A stretch of DNA of 64,000 bases, taken from G963677325 sp963677325. Its GTDB lineage: Bacteria; Bacteroidota; Bacteroidia; Bacteroidales; Prolixibacteraceae. This document shows, piece by piece, positions 44,113-53,043 of this stretch (its first letter is position 1; every line of letters begins with the position of its first letter). The notes below the pieces were generated by a model. That model was not told the origin of the DNA and did no database searches. It saw only the letters and a list, made by a program, of their open reading frames with translations. The stretch lies in contig CAXXGM010000013.1 of NCBI GenBank assembly GCA_963677325.2, positions 62,001-126,000 of the forward strand, written 5' to 3'. The position numbers and the translations under genes are program-made.

Positions 44113-44448
44113 ATGAAAGAAAATAAAAAGGCGTTTAATAAACGGGCGTTTACATCAGTCGCAATGCTGATTTCAGGATTAATACTGCCACTTTCAGGTT
44201 ATATGAACCATGAGCTTCAATTTGAATCCTTGTCAATGCAAAGACATTTTTGGATGACCGTGCACAATACCTCCGCCGTCCTGTTTGTTATCTTTGCAAT
44301 CACTCACATCTCTTTTAACTGGCGAGTTCTTTTTTCTTACCTTAAACAAAAAAGAACTGTTCTCATAAACAAGGAAGGTATTCTTGCAGTGATTATTGTG
44401 ATTTCGATCGTCAGCTTACTTTCTTCACACGTCTTTCATTTGCATTAA
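44113..44448 (+). CDS. DUF4405 family membrane protein
   Basis: A 111-residue protein with three hydrophobic helices (about 14-30, 48-70 and 88-105). Histidines occur in positions suited to haem or quinone chemistry: YMNHE, MTVHNTSA, ITHISFNW and the terminal SSHVFHLH. This matches DUF4405, which resembles cytochrome b-type four-helix proteins but has no defined role. It begins 12 bp after the adhesin stop, so it is probably co-transcribed with it, an unexpected partnership. A terminator between them was not seen. Confidence 0.78.
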   Translation: MKENKKAFNKRAFTSVAMLISGLILPLSGYMNHELQFESLSMQRHFWMTVHNTSAVLFVIFAITHISFNWRVLFSYLKQKRTVLINKEGILAVIIVISIVSLLSSHVFHLH

Positions 44449-44542
44449 CTTAGTGCTATAAGGGAGGATTGCCGGGACAAGAATTAAATGTTCAATACGA
44501 TTAAGAAAAGTCTGTCAGAAAGATTTGAAAATTTCCAACAGA

Positions 44543-45601
44543 TTATTCCCTGTTGGAGATATAATTTCTCCATTTTTCAATAACCTGCGCCATATCATTT
44601 GGAAGTTCAGAGTCGAACAGCATTTCTTTCCCGGTTATAGGATGCGTAAAACCAAGGGTTTTAGCATGAAGCGCCTGGCGGGGAAGAATGGAAAAACAGT
44701 TTTCCACAAATTGCTTGTATTTCGAAAAAGAGGTACCCTTGAGAATCTTATCTCCTCCATAAGTTTCATCGTTAAACAGAGGATGACCGATATGCTTCAT
44801 GTGCACACGGATCTGATGAGTCCGGCCGGTTTCAAGAACACACTCCACCAAATTTACATAACCCAGCCGTTCTATTACGCGATAATGAGTTACTGCAGTT
44901 TTACCATGATCTCCATTGGGATAAACAGTAAAGACCTGCCTATCCTTAAGGCTGCGCCCGATATTCCCTTCGATTGTTCCCTCATCAGCCTGCAGGTTTC
45001 CCCAAACAAGGGCGACGTATTTTCGCTTGGTCGTTTTATTGAAAAACTGAAGGGCCAGGTTTAATTTGGCTACTTCGGTTTTGGCTACAAGCAATAACCC
45101 CGAGGTGTTTTTATCAATCCGGTGCACCAATCCCGGACGAGGGTCCTCATCGGCATACATGGGAAGATCCTTATATTTGTATACCAAAGCATTCACCAGG
45201 GTACCCGAATAATTCCCATGCCCGGGATGCACTACAAGGCCGACAGGTTTATTAATTACTAAAAGCTCATCATCCTCATAAACAATATCCAGGGGAATGT
45301 CTTCACCTGTTATCTTCAGCTCCCTGCGAGGGTAATCCAGCATAACACTCACTTCATCGCCCGGCTTGACCTTGTAATTTGATTTGACAGGCTTTCCGTT
45401 CACATAAATGCAGCCAGCCTCAGCAGCAAGTTGGATCCTATTCCGCGAGGTCCCCTGAAGGCGATTGGTGAGAAACTTATCAACACGCAGCAAACTCTGC
45501 CCGGCATCAGCTCCTATCCGGTGATGTTCAAATTGTTCAATGCCATCCTGGGATTCATCAAGTTCTTCGGCATCATCCAATTCCTGTTCTTCTGAAATCA
45601 T
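44543..45601 (-). CDS. rluD: RluA-family 23S rRNA pseudouridine synthase (RluD type)
   Basis: A pseudouridine synthase of 352 residues. An acidic N-terminal tail is followed by an S4 RNA-binding domain (about 35-95, SLLRVDKFLTNRLQ) and the catalytic domain with Asp163 in VHRIDKNTSGLLLVAKT. The chosen ATG overlaps the stop of the upstream PASTA gene by four bases (ATGA), which decides the start over an ATG 15 codons upstream. The S4 domain and length favour the RluD type, but RluC-like specificity cannot be excluded. It is the last gene of the leftward run. Confidence 0.92.
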   Translation of the reverse strand: MISEEQELDDAEELDESQDGIEQFEHHRIGADAGQSLLRVDKFLTNRLQGTSRNRIQLAAEAGCIYVNGKPVKSNYKVKPGDEVSVMLDYPRRELKITGEDIPLDIVYEDDELLVINKPVGLVVHPGHGNYSGTLVNALVYKYKDLPMYADEDPRPGLVHRIDKNTSGLLLVAKTEVAKLNLALQFFNKTTKRKYVALVWGNLQADEGTIEGNIGRSLKDRQVFTVYPNGDHGKTAVTHYRVIERLGYVNLVECVLETGRTHQIRVHMKHIGHPLFNDETYGGDKILKGTSFSKYKQFVENCFSILPRQALHAKTLGFTHPITGKEMLFDSELPNDMAQVIEKWRNYISNRE

Positions 45602-46398
45602 GGCTGTATTGTGTTGATGGAGTCTTTTGGCTGGCTTTTTAACCATAAATCAATCGAAGACCCGGACGTAACATATTTTGTGGAATCTGCCTCAGGCAAT
45701 TGTTTCCAGACAATAGCATTCATTGAATCTGCTGAATTCTGCACCGAGGCATCAAAAATAATGGAACCAGGAGTTAAAAGCTTACCGGTGATCAGTTCCT
45801 TGGCTTTAGTTAAGGTAAGGCCTGTCAGGATTGGGACGGTCGTTTCAGTCCCGATTCCCCGGCCTCCGACTACAAGGTCTATGGTAGACCCATTATCCAG
45901 TTTTGCACCCGCAGGAATGGACTGCCCGTTATGTTTCTGATCGAGTACCAGACCTTCAAATTCTGAAGGGCGGTATTCAACAGAGCCAAAGGCAAATCCC
46001 TTTGATTCAAGCAAGACTCTTGCCTGACGCAATGAAACATCGGTCAACTTTGGTACTTCTGTCTTTTCGGGCAATAATGAGGAAACAGATAGATAAATGG
46101 TCCTGCCGGGTTTTATCTTATGACCTGCCAAAGGATTCTGAAGAAGTACAGTACCGGGAGCCATGCTGGGCCGGTAAACAGAATCCCTCACCACAACACG
46201 CAAGGCTTTTTGTCCAGCGATCTTTTCAACCTGGCTGATGTTTGATCCGGCAAAATTTGGCATAAAAATAACTTTCCCCCGGTTGGTATAGATTGAAAGA
46301 ATAAACATGGTGATCCAGCTTAGAATCAAAATGATCGCTACTGCTAAAAGCAGGTTCTTAAGGAACAGCCGGGAGAGCAAAAATTTTCTTATCGTCAT
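45598..46398 (-). CDS. PASTA-domain membrane protein
   Basis: A 266-residue single-pass protein: a short cytoplasmic N-terminus, one helix at about 13-34, and three PASTA domains outside (about 40-105, 110-180 and 185-255). PASTA domains bind peptidoglycan or its precursors. Unlike PASTA kinases it has no kinase domain. In Bacteroidota this gene usually neighbours rluD and ddl. Here it is coupled to rluD by a four-base overlap while ddl is displaced. Confidence 0.9.
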   Translation of the reverse strand: MTIRKFLLSRLFLKNLLLAVAIILILSWITMFILSIYTNRGKVIFMPNFAGSNISQVEKIAGQKALRVVVRDSVYRPSMAPGTVLLQNPLAGHKIKPGRTIYLSVSSLLPEKTEVPKLTDVSLRQARVLLESKGFAFGSVEYRPSEFEGLVLDQKHNGQSIPAGAKLDNGSTIDLVVGGRGIGTETTVPILTGLTLTKAKELITGKLLTPGSIIFDASVQNSADSMNAIVWKQLPEADSTKYVTSGSSIDLWLKSQPKDSINTIQP

Positions 46399-46450
46399 AA
46401 AGCCAAATTGAACATTATTATCCTTGAAAATAAATACTTCTTAATCAAAT

Positions 46451-47578
46451 CTAATTGTATTCCCTGATCTTGTTATACAATGTATCACGTTCCACGGGGA
46501 TTCGTCCTGCGCCCCTGATGATGGTGATCAACTCGGATGTCGAGGCAGAAGGGTTCTGTTCTGATGACCCGGCCATAGAGTATATTTTAGTGGAATCATC
46601 AATCGTTCCATCCAGATCATCGACTCCAAAGGCAAGGGATAACTGTGCAACTGGTTTGCCTATCATCGGCCAGTAAGCTTTCAAATGAGGAATATTATCA
46701 AGAAAAATGCGTGACACAGCATAATTTTTTAAATCCTCTACAGTAGTTGTTTCCTCTACATAAGAAAACAGATTATTGTAATGTCTGAATTTTAATGGTA
46801 TAAAAGCATTAAACCCACCGGTCATGTCTTGCATCTCCCTGAGCCTGTTCAGATGATCAATCCGGTGCTCATATTTTTCTATTAAGCCATACAGCATCGT
46901 GGAGTTAGTCTGTATTCCAAGCTGGTGAGCTGTCCTGTGAATCATCAGCCAATCATCCGACCGGGTCTTATCAGGACAGATTTTCTGTCGAAGCGTTTCG
47001 TCAAATATCTCTGCTCCTCCCCCGGGCATGGAATCAAGACCCGATTCCTTAAGTAATTTTAAACCCACCTCAACAGAAACCGAGGCAAACCGGCACATGG
47101 CTTCAATCTCAACTGCTGTAAACGCCTTAATAAAGATAGAAGGCATGATGTGCTTAATTTTCTGAAGCAGACCGGCATAAAAATAAACATCCCGGTCAGG
47201 GTGAACTCCTCCTACGATGTGTACTTCCGTTGCACCGGTACCTTTATAGGACTCTACTTTCCCGAGCATCTCCTCAACGCTGTATTCCCAACTGCCATCC
47301 TGTCCCTTTCTCCTGCGGTAGGAACAAAAAGCACAGTGATTAATACACAGGTTGGTTGGTTCAATGTGAAAGTTCCGATTGAAAAAAACCTGATTACCAT
47401 TATGACGACGACAGGCAAGATCTGCAAGAATTGAAAGATAGGGCAAATCCCCTTTTTCATAAAGAACAATTCCTTCCTCAACAGAAATCCTCTCTCCTGA
47501 AATCACCTTTTCAGCAATTCCGGGAAGATCGGTTGATCTTCCGGCTAGCTGAAGAACTGATAAAACAGCCTTATTCAT
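46451..47578 (-). CDS. mqnE: Aminofutalosine synthase
   Basis: A radical-SAM enzyme of 375 residues in the futalosine route to menaquinone. The cluster motif is Cys78, Cys82 and Cys85 in TNLCINHCAFCSY. The segments EVHIVGGVHPDRD, FIKAFTAVEI and MPGGGAEIFDETLRQKICPDK, and the C-terminal FGVDDLDGTIDDSTKIYSMAG, match MqnE rather than the cyclase MqnC. Other mqn genes are not in the window. Menaquinone made this way would serve anaerobic or microaerobic respiration. The gene follows rpmH on the same strand after a 220-bp gap carrying a repeat hairpin. Confidence 0.93.
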   Translation of the reverse strand: MNKAVLSVLQLAGRSTDLPGIAEKVISGERISVEEGIVLYEKGDLPYLSILADLACRRHNGNQVFFNRNFHIEPTNLCINHCAFCSYRRRKGQDGSWEYSVEEMLGKVESYKGTGATEVHIVGGVHPDRDVYFYAGLLQKIKHIMPSIFIKAFTAVEIEAMCRFASVSVEVGLKLLKESGLDSMPGGGAEIFDETLRQKICPDKTRSDDWLMIHRTAHQLGIQTNSTMLYGLIEKYEHRIDHLNRLREMQDMTGGFNAFIPLKFRHYNNLFSYVEETTTVEDLKNYAVSRIFLDNIPHLKAYWPMIGKPVAQLSLAFGVDDLDGTIDDSTKIYSMAGSSEQNPSASTSELITIIRGAGRIPVERDTLYNKIREYN

Positions 47579-47644
47579 GTCCTAAAGATTATTGGCATAA
47601 AAATATCGAATATCTTTCAATTTGTTGGTCAAGTTATAGAAAAT

Positions 47645-47728
47645 AACCACGGAGGCACGAAGAACATCGGTAAAACACAGAGAAATCATTCTCTCCGTCT
47701 GCCTTGTGTTCTTTGTGCCTCCGTGGTT
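47645..47728. repeat. Imperfect hairpin of CACGGAGG/CCTCCGTG type
   Basis: The left arm (47645-47666, AACCACGGAGGCACGAAG...) and the right arm (47707-47728) are 22-bp inverted copies with one mismatch, around a 40-base spacer that repeats CTCCG and CACAGAG words. The vocabulary matches 404-513 near the left end. Confidence 0.7.
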
Positions 47729-47798
47729 TTATATTCAGAAAACAAAAGGTAAAGAACGAATCCTTACCTTTTGCCTGTCATGAGTGAATCAGGAATAA

Positions 47799-47957
47799 TT
47801 ATCTCTTATGCAGTTTATCGTCAGAAACGGTAAGTTTGTAACGCCCCTTGGCCCGGCGGGCATTTAATACTTTACGACCGTTGGCTGTAGCCATTCTCTC
47901 ACGGAAACCGTGTTTATTTCTCTTTTTCCTGTTTGAGGGTTGAAATGTTCTTTTCAT
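47799..47957 (-). CDS. rpmH: 50S ribosomal protein L34
   Basis: A very basic 52-residue protein, MKRTFQPSNRKKRNKHGF then RERMATANGRKVLNARRAKG and RYKLTVSDDKLHKR. It is L34 in full, with the universal MKRTFQPS start and the TANGRKVLxxRRxKGR core. The L34 signature and length leave no doubt. It lies between rsmG and mqnE on the same strand. The rnpA and yidC genes that accompany rpmH in many bacteria are not next to it. Confidence 0.97.
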   Translation of the reverse strand: MKRTFQPSNRKKRNKHGFRERMATANGRKVLNARRAKGRYKLTVSDDKLHKR

Positions 47958-48057
47958 TTCGAAGATTTTATCCTGATTAACTGTTCTATTTGACTAATTC
48001 GGAGTGCAAAAGTAATTCTTTTTTTTTCGATGCCAAATATTTTGGCCAAGACATCAT

Positions 48058-48699
48058 TTATTTTTTAATATTTTTCCCTGTATAAGGGAGAAAAACTACT
48101 TTTTTGGTCTCGAAAAAAGGATCAGGGAAAAAGGAAGTGATCTCAAAAATCTCAATTATTCGGCTGAAATTCTTTATCTCTTCCTGAAAATCGCCTCCTT
48201 TTAAATAAAATATGCCATTAGGCATCGCGTTTCTTCCTTTGGATGAAATATTCTTTTCCACAAGGCTCACAAAGGAAGGAAAGGCAGTGACCGCCCGGCT
48301 TACTATAAAATCAAATTTTTCCTTTACTCCTTCAACCCGTGTGTTTAATGCCCTTACATTCTTTAATTCCAGTTCCCCCGCCACGGCTTGAACCACTTTG
48401 ATTTTTTTCCCTATTGAATCCACCAGGAGAAAATCGGTTTCAGGGAAGAGTATTGCAAGCGGTATTCCGGGAAATCCGCCACCTGTCCCTACATCCATTA
48501 TTTTGGTTCCCGGCTGAAAATGGATGATACGGGCTATGGATAGCGAATGTAGAACATGACGAAGGTAAAGATGTTCGATATCCTGACGGGAGATTACATT
48601 GATTTTCTGATTCCAGTCCTTATATAAATCACCTAACCGAACAAAACACTGAATCTGCCAGGGAGATAAAGAAGGAAAATATTGTAAAATTTCATTCAT
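48058..48699 (-). CDS. rsmG: 16S rRNA (guanine-527-N7) methyltransferase
   Basis: A SAM-dependent methyltransferase of 213 residues. The SAM-binding motif is MDVGTGGGFPGIPLAILFPE, preceded by the RsmG-typical INVISRQDIEHLYLRHVLHS segment and followed by the SRAVTAF motif. Length is normal. It modifies G527 of 16S rRNA; loss gives low-level streptomycin resistance in other bacteria. It lies between the sigma-factor gene and rpmH on the minus strand. Confidence 0.95.
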   Translation of the reverse strand: MNEILQYFPSLSPWQIQCFVRLGDLYKDWNQKINVISRQDIEHLYLRHVLHSLSIARIIHFQPGTKIMDVGTGGGFPGIPLAILFPETDFLLVDSIGKKIKVVQAVAGELELKNVRALNTRVEGVKEKFDFIVSRAVTAFPSFVSLVEKNISSKGRNAMPNGIFYLKGGDFQEEIKNFSRIIEIFEITSFFPDPFFETKKVVFLPYTGKNIKK

Positions 48700-48805
48700 G
48701 GATTTTAAATTAAACCAAAAGACCTCAATGACTTAATGACCAATGACATAATCAGGTGACACCCTTCAGAAAATCAGAAGCTTCACCCATCAGCACATCA
48801 GCATA

Positions 48806-49426
48806 TCAATTTCGCTCCTCATCCAGTTCCGTGTCTTTGAGTAAATCAAACAACATTTCCCGTGACCTGAACAACTGTACTTTAACAGTGCCGAGCGGTA
48901 AATTTAATTCTTTTGCTATTTCTTCATAGGAATATTCCTTAAAATAACGCAATTCAAGCAAGGTACGATATCTCGGTTTAAGCCGGGAGACAATTTTCCT
49001 CAGCATCTTTGCTTTCTGCCCTTTTATAAATGAATCTTCAGGAGTATCCGAATCAGCCTTAATGTTTATATTTTGTTCGCTGCGTGGTCTCTTATCATTA
49101 ACGTAAGTCGTTTCAAGAGGCACGGTCACGGCCTTTTTTTTGCGCATGTAATCGATGGCATTGTTGGAGGCTATGCGAAAGAGCCATGTACTGAAAGCAA
49201 ATTGCGGAGCATACTGATGGATGTTGACAAAAGCCTTTCCAAATGCCTCAATGGTAAGATCTTCGGCATCCGTTCTGTTATTTACCATCTTCAGTAGCAT
49301 AAAGTAGATCGTATCCTTATACCTGCGCATTAAAGCAACAAAAGCTTTCTCATCACCCGCCTTTGCAGCCAATACTAATTCAACATCGTGCCTGGCGTTT
49401 CCCGATAAATTGGGATTTATTTCCAT
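48806..49426 (-). CDS. ECF-type sigma-70 family sigma factor
   Basis: A 206-residue sigma factor with region 2 (about 25-95: FVALMRRYKDTIYFMLLKMV, then DLTIEAFGKAF and FSTWLFRIASNNAIDYMRKKK) and region 4 (about 140-195: RLKPRYRTLLELRYFKEYSYEEIA, LPLGTVKVQLFRSRE). Regions 1 and 3 are absent. No anti-sigma gene is adjacent. The start overlaps the upstream glycosyltransferase stop by 10 bases, so the two are coupled. The target regulon is unknown. Confidence 0.92.
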   Translation of the reverse strand: MEINPNLSGNARHDVELVLAAKAGDEKAFVALMRRYKDTIYFMLLKMVNNRTDAEDLTIEAFGKAFVNIHQYAPQFAFSTWLFRIASNNAIDYMRKKKAVTVPLETTYVNDKRPRSEQNINIKADSDTPEDSFIKGQKAKMLRKIVSRLKPRYRTLLELRYFKEYSYEEIAKELNLPLGTVKVQLFRSREMLFDLLKDTELDEERN

Positions 49427-50550
49427 CTGCGTTTATTGCCAATGAATAATTGGTTAAAGAAAACTAAACTGTTGATGAACGGGGAGAACGACTTGAAAAA
49501 TCCAATCCACGGAACCAGATTCTTTTCCCCTAACCGCTTCATGGCAATGATCCCCCAAATCAGCTCAAGTACATTTTTAAATAACCAAATCCCTGCTATC
49601 CACAGTCTCCATTGTGATATAATCACAAGGATTATTGCTAAAACGTCAAAGGCTGTTCTGCTGATTGCATTAATCCACAAATACAATCGCTGACCAACAG
49701 TAAATTTCTGCTTTAGTAACAACTGTTTCTTTTTAAAGTTCACGAAATCATACCATCCAACCTCATCGGTAAAACCTATGCTGGCTTCCTTATTCAGAAT
49801 ATAAAAAGAATTCCGGCTTGTTGATATTTCGTTCAGATACAGTTCATTCTCGCAAAAAGGTGATTCAAGTACGGCAGCAAATCCCTTTTTATCAAGGAAA
49901 GGACTCCTCTTATAGGCAATATTCAGATCCGTAATGGGCATGGAAAGGCCCAGATAGCGCGCCGCTCCGCTGAGAATAAAAGAATTGAAGTTCTCATAAC
50001 GAAACATCCCGCGCATACTTCCTTTACAACTTGATAAATTCACATAACCAAAAATTGCTTCCCTTGTTGGCAAAAAATGCTCAGCATACGATTTCAGCCA
50101 ATTTTTGCCCGGGATAATGCATAGGGGATTAAGAAAGATCATCCATTCATGGGATGCTGCTCTGATCCCTACGCTTAGAGCAAGTGCATTGGGAAAATCA
50201 GTTTCCTGAAGAATACGTGTAGTCTTAAGATTCGAATATTCAAGCTTTAAATTGGAAAGATACCACTCTGTCCCATCCGAGGAGCAATCGTTTACAACCA
50301 CTACCTGGAATTCCGGGTAATCCTGATTCAAAAGTTCGGGAAGAATTACTTTTAGCTCTTCCTCATAATTTCTTGAAGGAATGATCAAAGATATGGAAGG
50401 ATAAGAAGGATTGTTGTTGTTTTTCCTTCCGGATGAAATAAAAATTGCTTTAAGAATAAAATAGAATAGCTGGATGAATAAAAACAGACCGAAAGCGGCC
50501 ATTAAAATGAAATCCAGAAGGCTGAAAACTACACCGTATATCTCAATCAT
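49417..50550 (-). CDS. Family 2 glycosyltransferase with membrane helices
   Basis: A 377-residue transferase. One N-terminal helix (about 8-32) precedes the GT-A domain (SLIIPSRNYEEELKVILPELL, then VVVNDCSSDGT), and two or three C-terminal helices occur (around 295-345). The layout resembles processive envelope-polysaccharide synthases, but the QxxRW motif was not seen, so polymerase activity is doubtful. I prefer the ATG at MIEIYGV. An ATG 21 codons upstream lies close to the tgt promoter region. It is coupled to the sigma-factor gene by overlap. Confidence 0.82.
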   Translation of the reverse strand: MIEIYGVVFSLLDFILMAAFGLFLFIQLFYFILKAIFISSGRKNNNNPSYPSISLIIPSRNYEEELKVILPELLNQDYPEFQVVVVNDCSSDGTEWYLSNLKLEYSNLKTTRILQETDFPNALALSVGIRAASHEWMIFLNPLCIIPGKNWLKSYAEHFLPTREAIFGYVNLSSCKGSMRGMFRYENFNSFILSGAARYLGLSMPITDLNIAYKRSPFLDKKGFAAVLESPFCENELYLNEISTSRNSFYILNKEASIGFTDEVGWYDFVNFKKKQLLLKQKFTVGQRLYLWINAISRTAFDVLAIILVIISQWRLWIAGIWLFKNVLELIWGIIAMKRLGEKNLVPWIGFFKSFSPFINSLVFFNQLFIGNKRRWK

Positions 50551-50660
50551 GATCTTATTAACGAAAGTTGTCAAATTTACAAAATGGATAGTTGATATTA
50601 TGTTTTTTATCATGAATTTTTAGTCAAACTTTACGTTTTAAGATTTTCACCCATAATAAC

Positions 50661-50668
50661 TATCTTTG
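50661..50668 (+). promoter_or_regulatory. Putative -7 box for tgt
   Basis: TATCTTTG, a perfect TAnnTTTG match, lies 18 bp before the ATG, with only a weak T-rich -33 region upstream. Confidence 0.5.
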
Positions 50669-50686
50669 TGCCAATAAAGTTTGAGA

Positions 50687-51817
50687 ATGAAGTTTGAATT
50701 ACAAAGCACAACTCCCCTATCAAAAGCCCGGGCAGGTAAGATATTGACTGATCATGGTGAAATACAGACTCCCATTTTCATGCCTGTCGGCACAATAGGT
50801 TCTGTAAAGGGAGTGCAATTTAAGGATTTAAAAGACGATATTAAGGCCCAGATTATACTTGGAAATACGTATCACCTCTATCTCAGACCAGGTACCGGAA
50901 TAATCGAACAGGCAGGAGGATTACATAAATTCATAGGCTGGGACAAACCGATCCTGACAGACAGCGGCGGTTTTCAGGTTTTCTCCCTCGGAGATATCAG
51001 GAAAATAACTGAAGAAGGAGCTAAATTCCAATCACACATTGACGGATCCAGACATATGTTCACTCCCGAAAATGTGATTGACATTCAGCGTTCCATTGGG
51101 GCCGATATCATGATGGCTTTCGATGAATGTACTCCCGGAGATGCAGATTACAGCTATGCTTTAAAATCATATGAATTAACTCAGCGGTGGCTGGAGAGAT
51201 GTTTTGCACGCTACAGGGAAACAGAATCCAAATATGGATATCATCAGTCACTCTTTCCAATCGTACAGGGATGCGTCTATAAAGATCTCCGGATTAAAGC
51301 CGCTGAAAAAATTTCCGAACTCGACTGTGAAGGCATCGCAATTGGCGGCCTTTCCGTTGGAGAAGAGGAACAGGTGATGTATGAGATGATTGAGGTGGTA
51401 AACAATGTAATCCCTGAAAATAAACCACGATACCTGATGGGCGTTGGTACTCCTGTAAATCTGCTGGAAGCAATTGACCGGGGCGTGGATATGTTTGACT
51501 GTGTACTGCCAACCCGAAATGGCAGAAACGGGATGATCTATACCCGAAACGGGATTATCAATATAAAAAATAACAAATGGAGTACTGACTTTTCGCCGCT
51601 TGAAGAGGAAGGAACCTCTCAGGTAGATACTCATTACTCCAGAGCTTATCTCCGCCACTTGTTCCAATCCGGGGAAATGCTCGGCCCTCAGCTGGCCAGC
51701 ATTCACAACCTGGCCTTCTTTTTATGGCTGGTTGGTGAAGCAAGAAAACAAATTCTGGAAGGAAATTTCAGAAAATGGAAAGAAAAAATGGTGGCCCAAA
51801 TCGGGAAAAGATTATAG
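50687..51817 (+). CDS. tgt: Queuine tRNA-ribosyltransferase
   Basis: tRNA-guanine transglycosylase of 376 residues that exchanges G34 for preQ1 in queuosine tRNAs. The nucleophile region TDSGGFQVFSLG (Asp92) and MFDCVLPTRNGRNG (Asp271) are present, as are the FMPVGT and NTYHLYLRPG motifs. The C-terminal zinc site of most bacterial Tgt, a CxCxxC plus His motif before YSRAYLRHL, is missing: the stretch at about 299-328 reads NKWSTDFSPLEEEGTSQVDTHYSRAYL with no cysteine. This appears to be a lineage feature in Bacteroidota. The ATG at MKFELQ fits the family better than the upstream TTG. Confidence 0.94.
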   Translation: MKFELQSTTPLSKARAGKILTDHGEIQTPIFMPVGTIGSVKGVQFKDLKDDIKAQIILGNTYHLYLRPGTGIIEQAGGLHKFIGWDKPILTDSGGFQVFSLGDIRKITEEGAKFQSHIDGSRHMFTPENVIDIQRSIGADIMMAFDECTPGDADYSYALKSYELTQRWLERCFARYRETESKYGYHQSLFPIVQGCVYKDLRIKAAEKISELDCEGIAIGGLSVGEEEQVMYEMIEVVNNVIPENKPRYLMGVGTPVNLLEAIDRGVDMFDCVLPTRNGRNGMIYTRNGIINIKNNKWSTDFSPLEEEGTSQVDTHYSRAYLRHLFQSGEMLGPQLASIHNLAFFLWLVGEARKQILEGNFRKWKEKMVAQIGKRL

Positions 51818-51820
51818 GGA

Positions 51821-51888
51821 AAAAACGGAGAAGGGAAACAGGAAACCGGAGGCCTTTCTCCTGTTTCCTTTCTCCGGTCTCCGTTTTT
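51821..51888 (+). terminator. Intrinsic terminator after tgt
   Basis: A long two-part stem: AAAAACGGAGA with TCTCCGTTTTT outside, and AAGGGAAACAGGA with TCCTGTTTCCTT inside. It ends in a five-T run two codons after the tgt stop. It lies between tgt and the LptF/LptG gene. Confidence 0.75.
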
Positions 51889-51933
51889 AGGCACGATTAT
51901 TGAATTATTATTAAGATTTAAATTTTTGCTATA

Positions 51934-53043
51934 GTGAGAGGATTAAAAGCAATAATAAACAACTATGTAAAAAGGATAGACAGGTATATAATAAAAAAAT
52001 ATCTCGGCACCTTTTTCCTTGCGATTGCTTTGATCATAAGCATTTCCATCATATTCGACATTTCAGAAAATATTGATGATTTTATCACAAAAAAGGCCCC
52101 TTTAAAAGCCATCGTCTTTGATTATTACCTGAATTTTATCCCCTATTTCGCCAATCTTTTCAGTTCGCTGTTCACTTTCATTGCAGTAATTTTCTTTACT
52201 TCCAAAATGGCCTACAATTCGGAAATTATCGCAATACTGGCCAGCGGGGTTTCTTACAAACGGCTGGTGCGGCCCTATATGATAGGAGCCGGAATTATTG
52301 CAGTCTTTTCATGGGTATTGGGTAATTTTGTGATCCCCCACGCCACCGAAGCAAGAGTTAACTTCAGGAACAGGTATATCAAAAATGAATTCGTCAATAC
52401 AGATAAGGATATACACCGCCAGCTTGAACCCGGAGTTTACATCTACATGTATAAATACAACATCAGGGAGGACGTAGGATACCAATTTTCTCTTGAACGT
52501 TTTGAGAACAAGAGATTGGTTTCAAAATTAATAGCCGATAATATTAAATGGGACAGAGAAAAGAAAAAATGGCAAATCAACAAATATTACATCCGTGACC
52601 TTTCAGGTCCGGTCGAAACAATCAAGACTGGAGCGGTAAAAGATACGACTCTGAAGATGTCCCCCGGTGATTTCGGTCAACAAAACGATAAACAGGAGAC
52701 CATGGATTTCGGTCAGCTGAATCATTATATAGCAGATCTCAAACTGCGGGGAGTGGATAATGTATCACGGTATGAAAAGGAAAAATACCAGCGTACCTCC
52801 GGACCTGTCAGCACTTTCATTCTGACCATCATGGGAGTCTCGCTGGCTTCCCGCAAAGTCCGGGGGGGAATGGGACTGCATCTTGGATTAGGATTGTTTC
52901 TGAGCTTTTCTTATATCATGTTTATGCAGGTATCCACCATCTTTGCTTACAAGGCCGGTTTCAATACTTTACTGGCTGTCTGGCTCCCGAATATGGTCTA
53001 CGCTCTCATCGCAGCGGCCCTTTATATCAGGGCTTCAAAATAA
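51934..53043 (+). CDS. LptF/LptG family lipopolysaccharide export permease
   Basis: A 369-residue YjgP/YjgQ-type protein. It has helices at about 25-45, 65-90 and 105-125, a periplasmic beta-jellyroll-like domain (about 130-270), and three more helices at the end (about 290-365). The N-terminal RIDRYIIKKYLGTFFLA is typical. Such proteins form the inner-membrane part of the LptBFGC complex that extracts LPS or LOS. The start is GTG because no in-frame ATG is suitably placed. It sits alone between a terminator and the carboxyltransferase gene. LptF and LptG cannot be told apart here. Confidence 0.9.
   Translation: MRGLKAIINNYVKRIDRYIIKKYLGTFFLAIALIISISIIFDISENIDDFITKKAPLKAIVFDYYLNFIPYFANLFSSLFTFIAVIFFTSKMAYNSEIIAILASGVSYKRLVRPYMIGAGIIAVFSWVLGNFVIPHATEARVNFRNRYIKNEFVNTDKDIHRQLEPGVYIYMYKYNIREDVGYQFSLERFENKRLVSKLIADNIKWDREKKKWQINKYYIRDLSGPVETIKTGAVKDTTLKMSPGDFGQQNDKQETMDFGQLNHYIADLKLRGVDNVSRYEKEKYQRTSGPVSTFILTIMGVSLASRKVRGGMGLHLGLGLFLSFSYIMFMQVSTIFAYKAGFNTLLAVWLPNMVYALIAAALYIRASK

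Noticed and set aside
44525..45064. A 179-codon plus-strand frame opposite rluD
   Set aside because: It is the antisense shadow of a well-supported pseudouridine synthase.
49417..50550. A cellulose-synthase-like processive polymerase
   Set aside because: The fold and helices fit loosely, but no QxxRW motif could be found.
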